From contig NZ_AP025145.1 of NCBI RefSeq assembly GCF_019977755.1, positions 1,798,001 to 1,862,000 on the forward strand: a stretch of 64,000 bases of DNA, written 5' to 3'. Under the pieces are notes generated by a model that saw nothing but the letters and a program-made list of their open reading frames with translations, was not told the DNA's origin and did not search any database. Below, piece after piece: positions 56,749 to 64,000 of this stretch. This DNA comes from Vibrio penaeicida. Its GTDB lineage: Bacteria; Pseudomonadota; Gammaproteobacteria; Enterobacterales; Vibrionaceae. Position numbers and translations under genes: made by a program. How positions within the stretch are numbered: position 1 is the first letter of the stretch; every line of letters starts with the position of its first letter.

Positions 56749-58370
56749 TTCGTAACTTCTTATCATCCGTACGGTGGTTTTTCTCCTTCACTGTCTTATT
56801 GGCTCTTGCAACACCAACTGCATTTGCAAACGATGCCGTTGCAACGGCAACAGTGAGCCGAACCAGCGTCGCCAAAGATGAAGTATTTCAACTCAAAGTG
56901 TCAGTCAATAAGCGTGTATCGAACAGCAAAGTCGACTTTTCTATATTGCAGCCTGCCTTTTACATGGGGCGACCTAGTTTTGGGTCGTACACCAATTCGG
57001 TTAATGGAAAAACGACCGTTAGTAGTGAGTGGACCGTAGCACTAGCCGCAACCCAAACGGGCATTTTGAAAATCCCAAGTTTCGATATAGACGGTGCAAA
57101 AACGGCTCCCATCGCCATTCAAGTGACTAACGACAGAAATGCGCGTACCCAAGATGATGTCATTCAGCTCGCCGCCAATATTGAAAAAAGCGATTTGTAT
57201 GAAGGCGAACGTACAACGCTTCATGCAAGACTGATCATCAAAGCGGATCTTCGGCGCTTGCAGAATACCAACATTGAGTCAGCCTTTGGTGAAGGATTAT
57301 CTATCGAACCGATTGGTGAAAGTAACCAATACCAATCGGTTGTCGATGGTGTGGAAGCGACGGTTGTCGATCAGTCGTTCTACGTCATTCCTGAGCGTGC
57401 AGGTACATTAACGCTGCACCCTCCTCGCCTAAAAGGGGCACTCATTGAAAGCTCAGGGACAAGAAGCAGCGGTACTCGACTCATTCAACTTGATAAAAGT
57501 GCTCCTGCCATCACCTTAACGGTGAAAGCGAAGCCTTCCACGTATCAAGGTGCGTGGCTCCCTACACCATCGTTGATGGTGGATCAGCTTTGGCAAGATG
57601 AAGAAGGTAATCGCATTACTTCTGATGCCTTCACAACAAAAGTAGGTTCTCCTATACAACGAACATTAGTGATCCGAGCAAAGAATTTGAGCCAGCAACA
57701 AATGCCAAACTTAAAGGTGACCTATCCTGCACAAATTCGTGTGTACGATGAAGCGCCTCAGTTCTCTCAAGGGAATAATGGCGACATTATCATGACCGTT
57801 AAGCAGGTATTGATCGCAAAGGAGACAGGACAATTCGAATTGCCTGCGGTAAGTGTTCGATGGTGGAATAGCGAAACGGGTCGAGAGCAAACATCAACCG
57901 CCAGCCCTATGTCCGTTACAGTAGAAGAAGGCGAAGTCAGTGATTCTATTCCAGTCGTGCAGCCAGTTTTACCACAACAAACCATCACTGTTACTGACAG
58001 CGGCTTCTGGCCATATCTAACGGCTCTATTCGCTCTGCTTTGGTTAGCCACGTTGGCGCTTTTATGGAACGTTAAACGCAGTCCAAAATATACGCCATCT
58101 AAACCTATCAACATGAAATCAGACAATTCTATAGAGCAGCTGATTCAAGCAGTAAAAAACAAAGATGGCATTTTGTTCGATAGAATATTTAGGGAGTGGG
58201 CGGAAACCATACAACTCAACGACGCTATCCTCAGCCAAGCTAACACTTTCAGACAAAGCTTGTATGGCAAGGGCGAAGTGATATTTGATGAGCACAAATT
58301 TATCAGTGAAATCAATGGTGCAAACAAGCAAAAAATTGCAGATTCTTCCAAAGTGCTTGCGTCACTTTAG
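56742..58370 (+). CDS. BatD-family protein
   Basis: The 542-aa product has a signal peptide (about residues 1-27, TPTAFA), two to three beta-sandwich modules (ATVSRTSVAKDEVFQLKVSV, IQLAANIEKSDLYEGERTTL, VGSPIQRTLVIRAKNLSQQQ), one membrane helix near 430-448 (FWPYLTALFALLWLATLALLW) and a short cytoplasmic tail. This is the BatD/oxygen-tolerance protein layout. It overlaps the previous gene by seven bases and is the last gene before a strong hairpin. It likely sits in the inner membrane with its body in the periplasm beside the VWA proteins. Confidence 0.92.
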
Positions 58371-58383
58371 AAAAAGCCGGCAA

Positions 58384-58417
58384 ATAGAAAGCGCGCTATA
58401 TTTAGCGCGCTTTCTAT
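58384..58417. terminator. bidirectional 15-bp hairpin between the Bat operon and the two-component operon
   Basis: ATAGAAAGCGCGCTA (58384-58398) pairs perfectly with TAGCGCGCTTTCTAT (58403-58417), loop TATT. It lies 14 bases after the BatD stop and about 100 bases after the histidine-kinase stop in the other direction, so it can stop convergent transcripts. The U-run is short on both sides. Confidence 0.8.
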
Positions 58418-58514
58418 ACTCAAACCACCTCAAGGTGATAGGTTCACCAGCTTCTTATCTATAGATTGAGGGCTTGGTTTTCAGGCAAGGCACCAATTTG
58501 TAGATCTAGTGGTT

Positions 58515-59774
58515 CTACGCTGATAGCATGTCTTTTTTCTCGAACTTCACGGTAACGTGCACCATCCCGTCTTTAGCAGCAAAATCGAAATGCCACAGCT
58601 GCGTTTGACATATCCTTTTCACCAACTCTAATCCCAAGCCAAAACCACTGGATTGACGCCCTTGGTAATTCGCAGAGTTTGAAATACACACCGCCTCATC
58701 ACCCACTGATATTTCAACTTCACCATGTTCGGCGTACTGAAAGGCATTTCGAATCAGGTTACTCAGCACAATATTAAGTAGATCGGGGTTGGCCGATAGC
58801 TGGCTCTCTCCTTTCACATTAACTGTGAGTGATTTTTGTTGCCTGAGGTAACTTAAATCTTCCACCAGCTGTTCACAACAATGCCGTAAATTCTGATCGG
58901 TTTTGTCTAACGGTTGTCCTGATTCTCTTGCAAGCCACAACAGAGATTGTGTTAATGACTGCATATTATCCAAGGCATAGCGAGCACGCTTTAAGGGTCT
59001 TGAAGGAGGGATTTGCTCATCTATGGTGTCGAGAGACGCCTGCATTATTGCCAAAGGTGTACGGAGTTCGTGGCTTGCGTGTCTTAAAAACTGGGTTTCA
59101 CGTTCATTGAATCGGCTAACGCGATCAATGGCATCTTCCAACTGTTTAGCCAATTCGTTGAGCTCGGTAAATCGATATTTAGGGCGAGGCTCTTCTTTCG
59201 GCGTACCTAATGTCGAAGCCCACCGATTAAGGTGCACAAATGGCGCGCCGATACTTCTCATCCACCAAAGCGCAACAAGCACTAAAATGGCAGAAAAACA
59301 GATCAACGACCAAATACTTTGCTCAATGACTGTATTCGCAAACTCTTCAATAAGCCATTCAATGTCTTCCACGGGATATTGGCTAAGAAGATAGACATAT
59401 TCTCCATTACTGAGAAGGTGAGACATGATGGAAATATGGTATTCCTCACCGTTTATCTCTTTCATTATCGCAGTTTCATCTTCCGCATGGACATTCTCAG
59501 CCGACCCAAACGTTTTTTTAATGTGGTCGGGAAGGATTTCCCAGCTTCGATACACTTTTGTGGAAGACAGCGTTGTTACGCTAGAGTCAGGGTCTTTCTC
59601 TAAGTGGCGAACCATGGCTCGAACATCCATCCAAGCGGCCGTATTCGATACTTTTTCAAGACTCAGAGAATACTGAACCATTGCGATAATGATCATATCG
59701 ATCACAAGGAAAAAACCGAAAAGAACCAACTTTTGCATCAGGTCCTTTTTCAAGGATATGGAGTACGCTTTCAT
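58515..59774 (-). CDS. sensor histidine kinase
   Basis: The 419-aa kinase has helices near 12-30 and about 150-170 enclosing a periplasmic sensor of roughly 120 residues. A HAMP-like linker is followed by the H-box FLRHASHELRTPLAIMQASL, N-box LLNIVLSNLIRNAFQYAEHG and a short G-box GFGLGLELVKRIC. Its ATG overlaps the response-regulator stop (ATGA, 59771-59774). The sensor has no recognisable ligand domain. With the regulator it forms a standard OmpR/HK pair; the target genes are unknown, though the convergent Bat operon is next door. Confidence 0.93.
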   Translation of the reverse strand: MKAYSISLKKDLMQKLVLFGFFLVIDMIIIAMVQYSLSLEKVSNTAAWMDVRAMVRHLEKDPDSSVTTLSSTKVYRSWEILPDHIKKTFGSAENVHAEDETAIMKEINGEEYHISIMSHLLSNGEYVYLLSQYPVEDIEWLIEEFANTVIEQSIWSLICFSAILVLVALWWMRSIGAPFVHLNRWASTLGTPKEEPRPKYRFTELNELAKQLEDAIDRVSRFNERETQFLRHASHELRTPLAIMQASLDTIDEQIPPSRPLKRARYALDNMQSLTQSLLWLARESGQPLDKTDQNLRHCCEQLVEDLSYLRQQKSLTVNVKGESQLSANPDLLNIVLSNLIRNAFQYAEHGEVEISVGDEAVCISNSANYQGRQSSGFGLGLELVKRICQTQLWHFDFAAKDGMVHVTVKFEKKDMLSA

Positions 59775-60442
59775 TCCAATACCTTCACCTGAATACCAGC
59801 ATTAATGCGTGTGTGCAGTAGAGGAGAACCAAAGGGTTTGTCTAGAACCTTTCTCAAATTACTCAGCTGTACATTAAGATTCCCCGGTTCTACCGGATCA
59901 TCTGGCCAAACGGCATTTTCCAATTCAGGTCTAGGGACCACCCTAGGGCTTTGAATAACCAAATAATGAAGAATACGCCACCCGATGGGCGTCATTTTCA
60001 ATTTTTTTCCTGACCGATAGGCTTCTTGTGTATTCAAATCGAGTTCTAAATCGCCGATGGATAGGTTACTCGAGACATTCGGCTTCGTGCGTTTAGACAG
60101 CGCCTGCAATCTCGCCCAAACAACAGGCATCGGGCAAGGCTTTACAACAAAATCATCGACACCACTACGGAAGCCTTCCAGCTCATCTTCAACCGTGTCG
60201 TATGCGGTCATCATCAATACAGGAGTTTGAATACGCGCTTCTCGCAGCATTCTACATACCTCATATCCATCCATTTTGGGCATGTTTACATCCAATATGA
60301 TGACATCTGTATCGCCTTGTAGCGCGAGCGAGAGCCCGCTTTGTCCGTTATAGGCGAAATCACACTCAACACCTTTCAACTCTAAATAATCTGCAAGTGC
60401 GCCAGCAAATTGGTTATCGTCATCAATGATTAAGACTTGCAT
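59771..60442 (-). CDS. OmpR-family response regulator
   Basis: The 223-aa protein has a receiver with the acidic pocket LIIDDDN and phospho-acceptor Asp51 (VIILDVNMPKMDG), the switch VLMMTAYD and Lys in DDFVVKPCPMP, then a winged-helix domain (LKMTPIGWRILHYLVIQSPR, LNVQLSNLRKVLDKPFGSPL). It is the first gene of the two-gene operon with the histidine kinase and should bind DNA when phosphorylated by it. QseB- and PfeR-like proteins are the closest type by layout. Confidence 0.94.
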   Translation of the reverse strand: MQVLIIDDDNQFAGALADYLELKGVECDFAYNGQSGLSLALQGDTDVIILDVNMPKMDGYEVCRMLREARIQTPVLMMTAYDTVEDELEGFRSGVDDFVVKPCPMPVVWARLQALSKRTKPNVSSNLSIGDLELDLNTQEAYRSGKKLKMTPIGWRILHYLVIQSPRVVPRPELENAVWPDDPVEPGNLNVQLSNLRKVLDKPFGSPLLHTRINAGIQVKVLE

Positions 60443-60703
60443 GTTTTTTCCTCGTCCCTTTCTTCCGACACGTTACTCGTGCTCTGTCTTTCTGAGCCAA
60501 TTCTGGTCCCAGATTTAGCCGAAAAACTAGCATGTAATCGGTTAATATGACCTTAAGTTTACAGGGTTCGTGGCGAAGAGAAGTCACCAAATGATTGGAA
60601 TGCGACAAAGCGCGATCAGAGATTGAATCTTCGATTAAGTTTCGAACAAAATGGAATCTAATCAGCCAAAAGATGGTCGCAATAGAACTATAGAAAGAGA
60701 GCT
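60443..60703. promoter_or_regulatory. upstream region of the OmpR/HK operon
   Basis: About 260 bases between the regulator start and the end of the PAS kinase. No gene is seen (a 61-aa frame at 60423-60608 is not credible). It must hold the promoter of the regulator-kinase operon. The 14-bp tandem repeats at 60704 follow directly. Confidence 0.45.
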
Positions 60704-60745
60704 CTAGAGTTAGATCTCTAGAATCAGGTCCCTAGAATTAGAGCT
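60704..60745. repeat. three tandem 14-bp imperfect repeats
   Basis: CTAGAGTTAGATCT (60704-60717), CTAGAATCAGGTCC (60718-60731) and CTAGAATTAGAGCT (60732-60745) follow one another without a gap. The last copy reaches into the stop codon of the PAS kinase gene. Conserved positions are CTAGA-T-AG-(T/G)C. Spacing of 14 bp is not a helical multiple. Confidence 0.75.
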
Positions 60746-62768
60746 ATGCCGATTCTTGCTTATCTTGAAGATCTAGTTGTAGCGGTACGGTAATAACAAA
60801 CTCAGCCCCATGTCCAAGCTCAGAAGAGCACTCAATTTTCCCTTTCAACAGCTGGTTAACTATGTTGTAGATAATATTCGCACCTAATCCACTTCCGCCT
60901 TTCCCTCGTTTGGTAGTGACAAATGGTTCAAATATGCGCTTAAGTATTTGTTCGTCAACACCTTGTCCTGTGTCCTTGTAGCAAATAATTAAGTTTTCTT
61001 CGTTGGTAGAGACATGTATGAAGATATTCTTATCCCCGCTCCATTCATCAAATCCATGTCTGATACTATTGGCAATAAGATTGGTATAAATCTGAATGTA
61101 ACAGCTCGGATAACTCTCGATATGAATGTTATCGGGGCAATCCACCTCGACACTCACATTGGCTACTTTTAGCTCATGAGACAATGAGAGCAACACTTTC
61201 TCTAAGTTTTCTTTCACATTAAACGGGTAGACAGACTCACTACTCTGATCAACCGCAACTTGTTTGAAGCTTGATACCAGTTGCTCCGCCCGAGAAAGGT
61301 TTGCAGTAAGAATCTGAGCAGACTCTTTTAGCGACTCTATCGCACCAGAAAACTGTTTTTTAGACAGCTTCCCTGTTTCAAATCCCGTTTGCAGTACGTT
61401 TACTTTTTCGTCTATAAAGCTTGTTGCTGTAACGCTTATACCAAGTGGCGTATTGATTTCGTGAGCAACCCCTCCAACCAAGCTACCGAGAGAGGCCATT
61501 TTTTCCGCTTCAATTAACGATTCTTGCGTTTCTTCAAGCTTGCTAAGAGTATCGGAAAGTTCATGGTTTGCTTCTTCTAGAGAGTGTGTTCTGTCTTTCA
61601 CTTTTTGCTCTAACTCTCGGTTTAGCGAGATCAATTGGTTTTCCGCGTTCGTCAAATCGGTAACATCTATACCGAAGCACATGACTCGCTTTTGCTCTTT
61701 ATTTTCAACAACACGCCATTGTAAAAACCGTTGCTTCCCTTCTTGATCTCGCATTGTAAAAACCAAATCGAATTCGGGAATATTTTCGATCAATTCCTGC
61801 TCGCTTTCCCTCTCTACGTCTTCATTCACAAAATACCCAAACCAGTTTTCTCCTATCAGGTCACGTTCTTCCACCCCAAGAAGCGCCTCCACTTCAGAGT
61901 TAACCAGTTGAATTTCAAATTGGTCATTTAAAGAACAGATCAAAGAAGGCGAAGATTGAATAATTACACGGGTAAAATCACGTTCATATTCAAGCTGGTT
62001 GTTCATTTTTTTACGTTTGCCGAGCTCCGAATCAATACGATGGTATAAAGCATTAATAGATTCGACTAACGTATCCAGCTCATCTTGATGATTACTTCTA
62101 TCCAAACTCAACAAATCCCCCGATTCGTTGCTGTCCAGTTTGTGCCCTTGAACGAAAGAGGAAATGCGATTGATGTGCTTGATCACAACGTGATAAACCA
62201 CATAAAGAACGCACATCGCGACAAGAAAAATCTTCACTAATTGAGTTTGAAGAATAACGATGGATTTTTCCCAAAGTTTTCCATAAATCAGCTCATAAGA
62301 TGCTTCAATTCTTAGCCCACCAATTTTTTCCTCTTTGTGGACCAAATCATAGAGATGGCTTAACTCATTGAGGGGGCTTTGCTCTCCAATTTCTACCACA
62401 GAGTTAAGCGTGCCATTGTGAAATGAAAAGATACCGACGTACTCAACGCTAGAAACGTTCAAAATACCGTTTGCTTGAATCAGCATCTGCTCTTCATCCA
62501 AATTCCACAAGCTATTTGAAATAGAGGACGTTAAGCTTTGCTCTAGCGAACTGATGGAATCTTGAAGGAGTTGAACTTCTTTTTTGTAGTCCCAGTAAAG
62601 TTGTACAGCCGTAATAGTGACCGCAAGTACAGACGTACACAAAACAATATAGATCAGCAATCGAACAGCAAAACTGTGCCTATTCATTGTCTTTAACGTT
62701 GAAATGATCCCATCAGACTTACTTGCGCTAGAAGTGTCCGAATTATTATTAGGAACACCTGAACTCAT
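60744..62768 (-). CDS. PAS-domain sensor histidine kinase
   Basis: The 674-aa kinase has an N-terminal polar segment, a membrane helix near 34-55, a periplasmic sensor of about 115 residues and a second helix near 175-198. A PAS domain follows (about 265-385, with VIIQSSPSLICSLNDQFEIQ), then a coiled coil and the kinase core with H-box LGSLVGGVAHEINTP near residue 433, an N-box around YTNLIANSIRHGFDEW and a G-box GKGGSGLGANIIYNIVNQLL. The HEINTP variant is typical of the NtrB/ArcB-unlike HWE-less group. It is divergent from a DUF3369 response regulator and is likely its partner. Confidence 0.92.
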   Translation of the reverse strand: MSSGVPNNNSDTSSASKSDGIISTLKTMNRHSFAVRLLIYIVLCTSVLAVTITAVQLYWDYKKEVQLLQDSISSLEQSLTSSISNSLWNLDEEQMLIQANGILNVSSVEYVGIFSFHNGTLNSVVEIGEQSPLNELSHLYDLVHKEEKIGGLRIEASYELIYGKLWEKSIVILQTQLVKIFLVAMCVLYVVYHVVIKHINRISSFVQGHKLDSNESGDLLSLDRSNHQDELDTLVESINALYHRIDSELGKRKKMNNQLEYERDFTRVIIQSSPSLICSLNDQFEIQLVNSEVEALLGVEERDLIGENWFGYFVNEDVERESEQELIENIPEFDLVFTMRDQEGKQRFLQWRVVENKEQKRVMCFGIDVTDLTNAENQLISLNRELEQKVKDRTHSLEEANHELSDTLSKLEETQESLIEAEKMASLGSLVGGVAHEINTPLGISVTATSFIDEKVNVLQTGFETGKLSKKQFSGAIESLKESAQILTANLSRAEQLVSSFKQVAVDQSSESVYPFNVKENLEKVLLSLSHELKVANVSVEVDCPDNIHIESYPSCYIQIYTNLIANSIRHGFDEWSGDKNIFIHVSTNEENLIICYKDTGQGVDEQILKRIFEPFVTTKRGKGGSGLGANIIYNIVNQLLKGKIECSSELGHGAEFVITVPLQLDLQDKQESA

Positions 62769-63151
62769 CGGCTTTCCTCATCCACACATGATGCATCTAG
62801 TTGATTAACGTAAATATAATTAAAGTTCAAACCATTGAATATTCCCACGCTAACCCCATGTTCAAATCACACTCAGCCCATGAGCTCTATGCTCAACGTC
62901 TAACGTTCTAAATAGTATAGACAGTGAAATTAGATTTTCTTGATATTGTAAGTAAATTTCCTTGTACGATCAGAGCTATGCTCCTGCTTTCTACCTCTTC
63001 GGTTAACTCAGAATTAGAATTTGTGCTTTAAACGAAAACTTTGTCTACACTTGTTTCAGACGGATGATTTTTTGCGCTGCCTTTTCTCTCCAACTTAGAT
63101 ACAGCATTTTGGAGTACAAAAAGGGGGCGTAAAATGGAAATAGATTGAGTT
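62769..63151. promoter_or_regulatory. divergent region between PAS kinase and DUF3369 regulator
   Basis: These 383 bases contain no gene beyond a 5-codon start-stop at 63134. They should hold promoters for both divergent signalling genes. GAGGAAAG precedes the kinase ATG. No clear operator palindrome is seen. Confidence 0.45.
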
Positions 63152-64000
63152 ATGGGGTCAATGATGGGAAATGATGATCAATTCCTCTTTTCAGATCATG
63201 AAGAAGAATCGGAAATTGAAGAACATGAGACATGGAAGGTCTTAATCGTTGATGACGATGCTGACATTCATAAAGTCACCCAGTTTGTTCTCAACGATTT
63301 CGAGTATCTGGGAAGAAAGCTTAACTTTGTAAACGCATACTCTGCAGCAGAAGCTAAAGAGGTATTTGTAGAACACGACGATATCGCAGTTGTATTTCTC
63401 GATGTAGTTATGGAATCTAACCATGCTGGGCTTGATCTTGTCGACTGGTTACGTGTAGAGCAAGGAAACAAAACCAGCAGAATCATTTTGCGAACAGGTC
63501 AGCCTGGTGATGCTCCTGAATCCGAAGTCATTAAAAAGTACGAAATTAATGACTACAAAAACAAAACCGAGCTAACAGCGACAAAACTAAACACCACCCT
63601 TTGCGCAGCGTTGCGTTCTTATCGCGACATTATGGTGATCGAAAACACCAAAAAAGGGCTTAATACGATCATCAATTCTTCAGCATCTATTTTGGTTGAA
63701 GGAGACGGTGGGCATTGGCTAGACGGGATTCTTTCTCAACTTTCTGCTTTGCTGCATCTTGGCGAAGTTCACGCGTTTAACTTTGCTGCGCAAGAAGTGG
63801 AAGGAAAATGGCAGGTCGTCGCATCTTCCGAGGGTGGCGAAGGGCTCATTGGTAAGGAACTGAATGAGTTTATATCCTGCTCCGTTGACGATGTCACCAC
63901 GACTAAAGATCGCTTTATCCAAGTAAAAGATGAAGAATTTCTCATCCCAGTCAAAGTGAATAAAAGCGTTGGTCTACTGATCGTACACTGCCCAAGAAGC
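63152..64000 (+). CDS. response regulator with DUF3369 sensor domain (partial, runs off the window)
   Basis: The frame is open from 63152 to the last base (283 residues seen). After an acidic leader (FSDHEEESEIEEHE) comes a receiver with pocket LIVDDDADIH, Asp84 in VFLDVVMES and LRTGQPGD, then a DUF3369 domain (about 175 onward, INSSASILVEGDGGHWLDGI, then LSALLHLGEV). In this family the C-terminal output is often HD-GYP or GGDEF, so a c-di-GMP link is possible but lies outside the window. ATGs at 63152, 63161 and 63164 are all possible. It is probably phosphorylated by the divergent PAS kinase. Confidence 0.88.
   Translation, partial: MGSMMGNDDQFLFSDHEEESEIEEHETWKVLIVDDDADIHKVTQFVLNDFEYLGRKLNFVNAYSAAEAKEVFVEHDDIAVVFLDVVMESNHAGLDLVDWLRVEQGNKTSRIILRTGQPGDAPESEVIKKYEINDYKNKTELTATKLNTTLCAALRSYRDIMVIENTKKGLNTIINSSASILVEGDGGHWLDGILSQLSALLHLGEVHAFNFAAQEVEGKWQVVASSEGGEGLIGKELNEFISCSVDDVTTTKDRFIQVKDEEFLIPVKVNKSVGLLIVHCPRS

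Noticed and set aside
57767..58126. 119-aa minus-strand frame
   Set aside because: Antisense to BatD; no supporting features.

Overview
The window looks like a piece of a Vibrio genome, most likely the smaller chromosome of a species near V. vulnificus/V. parahaemolyticus. The support is family-level: a maltose operon of enteric type beside a VpsL/M/N/O-type exopolysaccharide cluster, two VpsT/CsgD-type LuxR regulators, a small RTX protein with its own type I secretion genes, ArfA, SbcCD, and short intergenic repeats of a kind I associate with Vibrio. The species is inference. No phage, plasmid, integron or CRISPR module is visible; the only mobile-looking DNA is a 283-bp element with 21-bp perfect inverted ends.

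Layout. 1-13 kb: the tail of an outer-membrane protein, a tRNA-Gly(UCC), an Lrp-type regulator divergent from a nucleoside-recognition membrane protein, DUF1223 and DHH proteins, diacylglycerol kinase, arfA with a hairpin over its stop codon, a DUF4344 metallopeptidase, a large metzincin-like lipoprotein, an unknown lipoprotein/helical-protein pair, a VOC protein, and a 2-Cys OhrR next to an FAH-family hydrolase. 13-18 kb: sbcDC, then the MITE-like element. 18-24 kb: a VanZ-like protein, galU, and a three-gene unit made of an RTX protein, an ABC exporter and a HlyD adaptor, which resembles cabABC/mfpABC biofilm-matrix loci. 24-39 kb: a 12-gene minus-strand exopolysaccharide operon of Wzx/Wzy type (initiating transferase, barrel, Wza, Wzc, four GTs plus a WecG/TagA-type transferase, pyruvyl transferase, flippase, a heparin-lyase-I-like protein, polymerase), headed by a VpsT-like regulator. 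40-48 kb: a thioesterase, malEFG divergent from malK, and a second VpsT-like regulator. 49-51 kb: a chemoreceptor. 51-58 kb: a moxR-DUF58-DUF4381-VWA-VWA/TPR-BatD operon. 58-64 kb: an OmpR/histidine-kinase pair, then a PAS histidine kinase divergent from a DUF3369 response regulator cut off by the window end.

How it fits together. The central 30 kb reads as one biofilm-matrix island. GalU supplies UDP-glucose. The EPS operon builds, exports and possibly trims a pyruvylated polysaccharide. The T1SS exports a calcium-binding matrix protein. The two VpsT-like regulators, both carrying a W-L-x-R c-di-GMP-type motif, are the obvious switches. I see no wholly new system. The points most worth checking are the exporter ATPase with its degenerate signature and switch motifs, the arfA hairpin, the metzincin lipoprotein, the hexanucleotide repeat in the VWA/TPR gene, and the shared AGTACTAG sites in front of the matrix gene and the first regulator.
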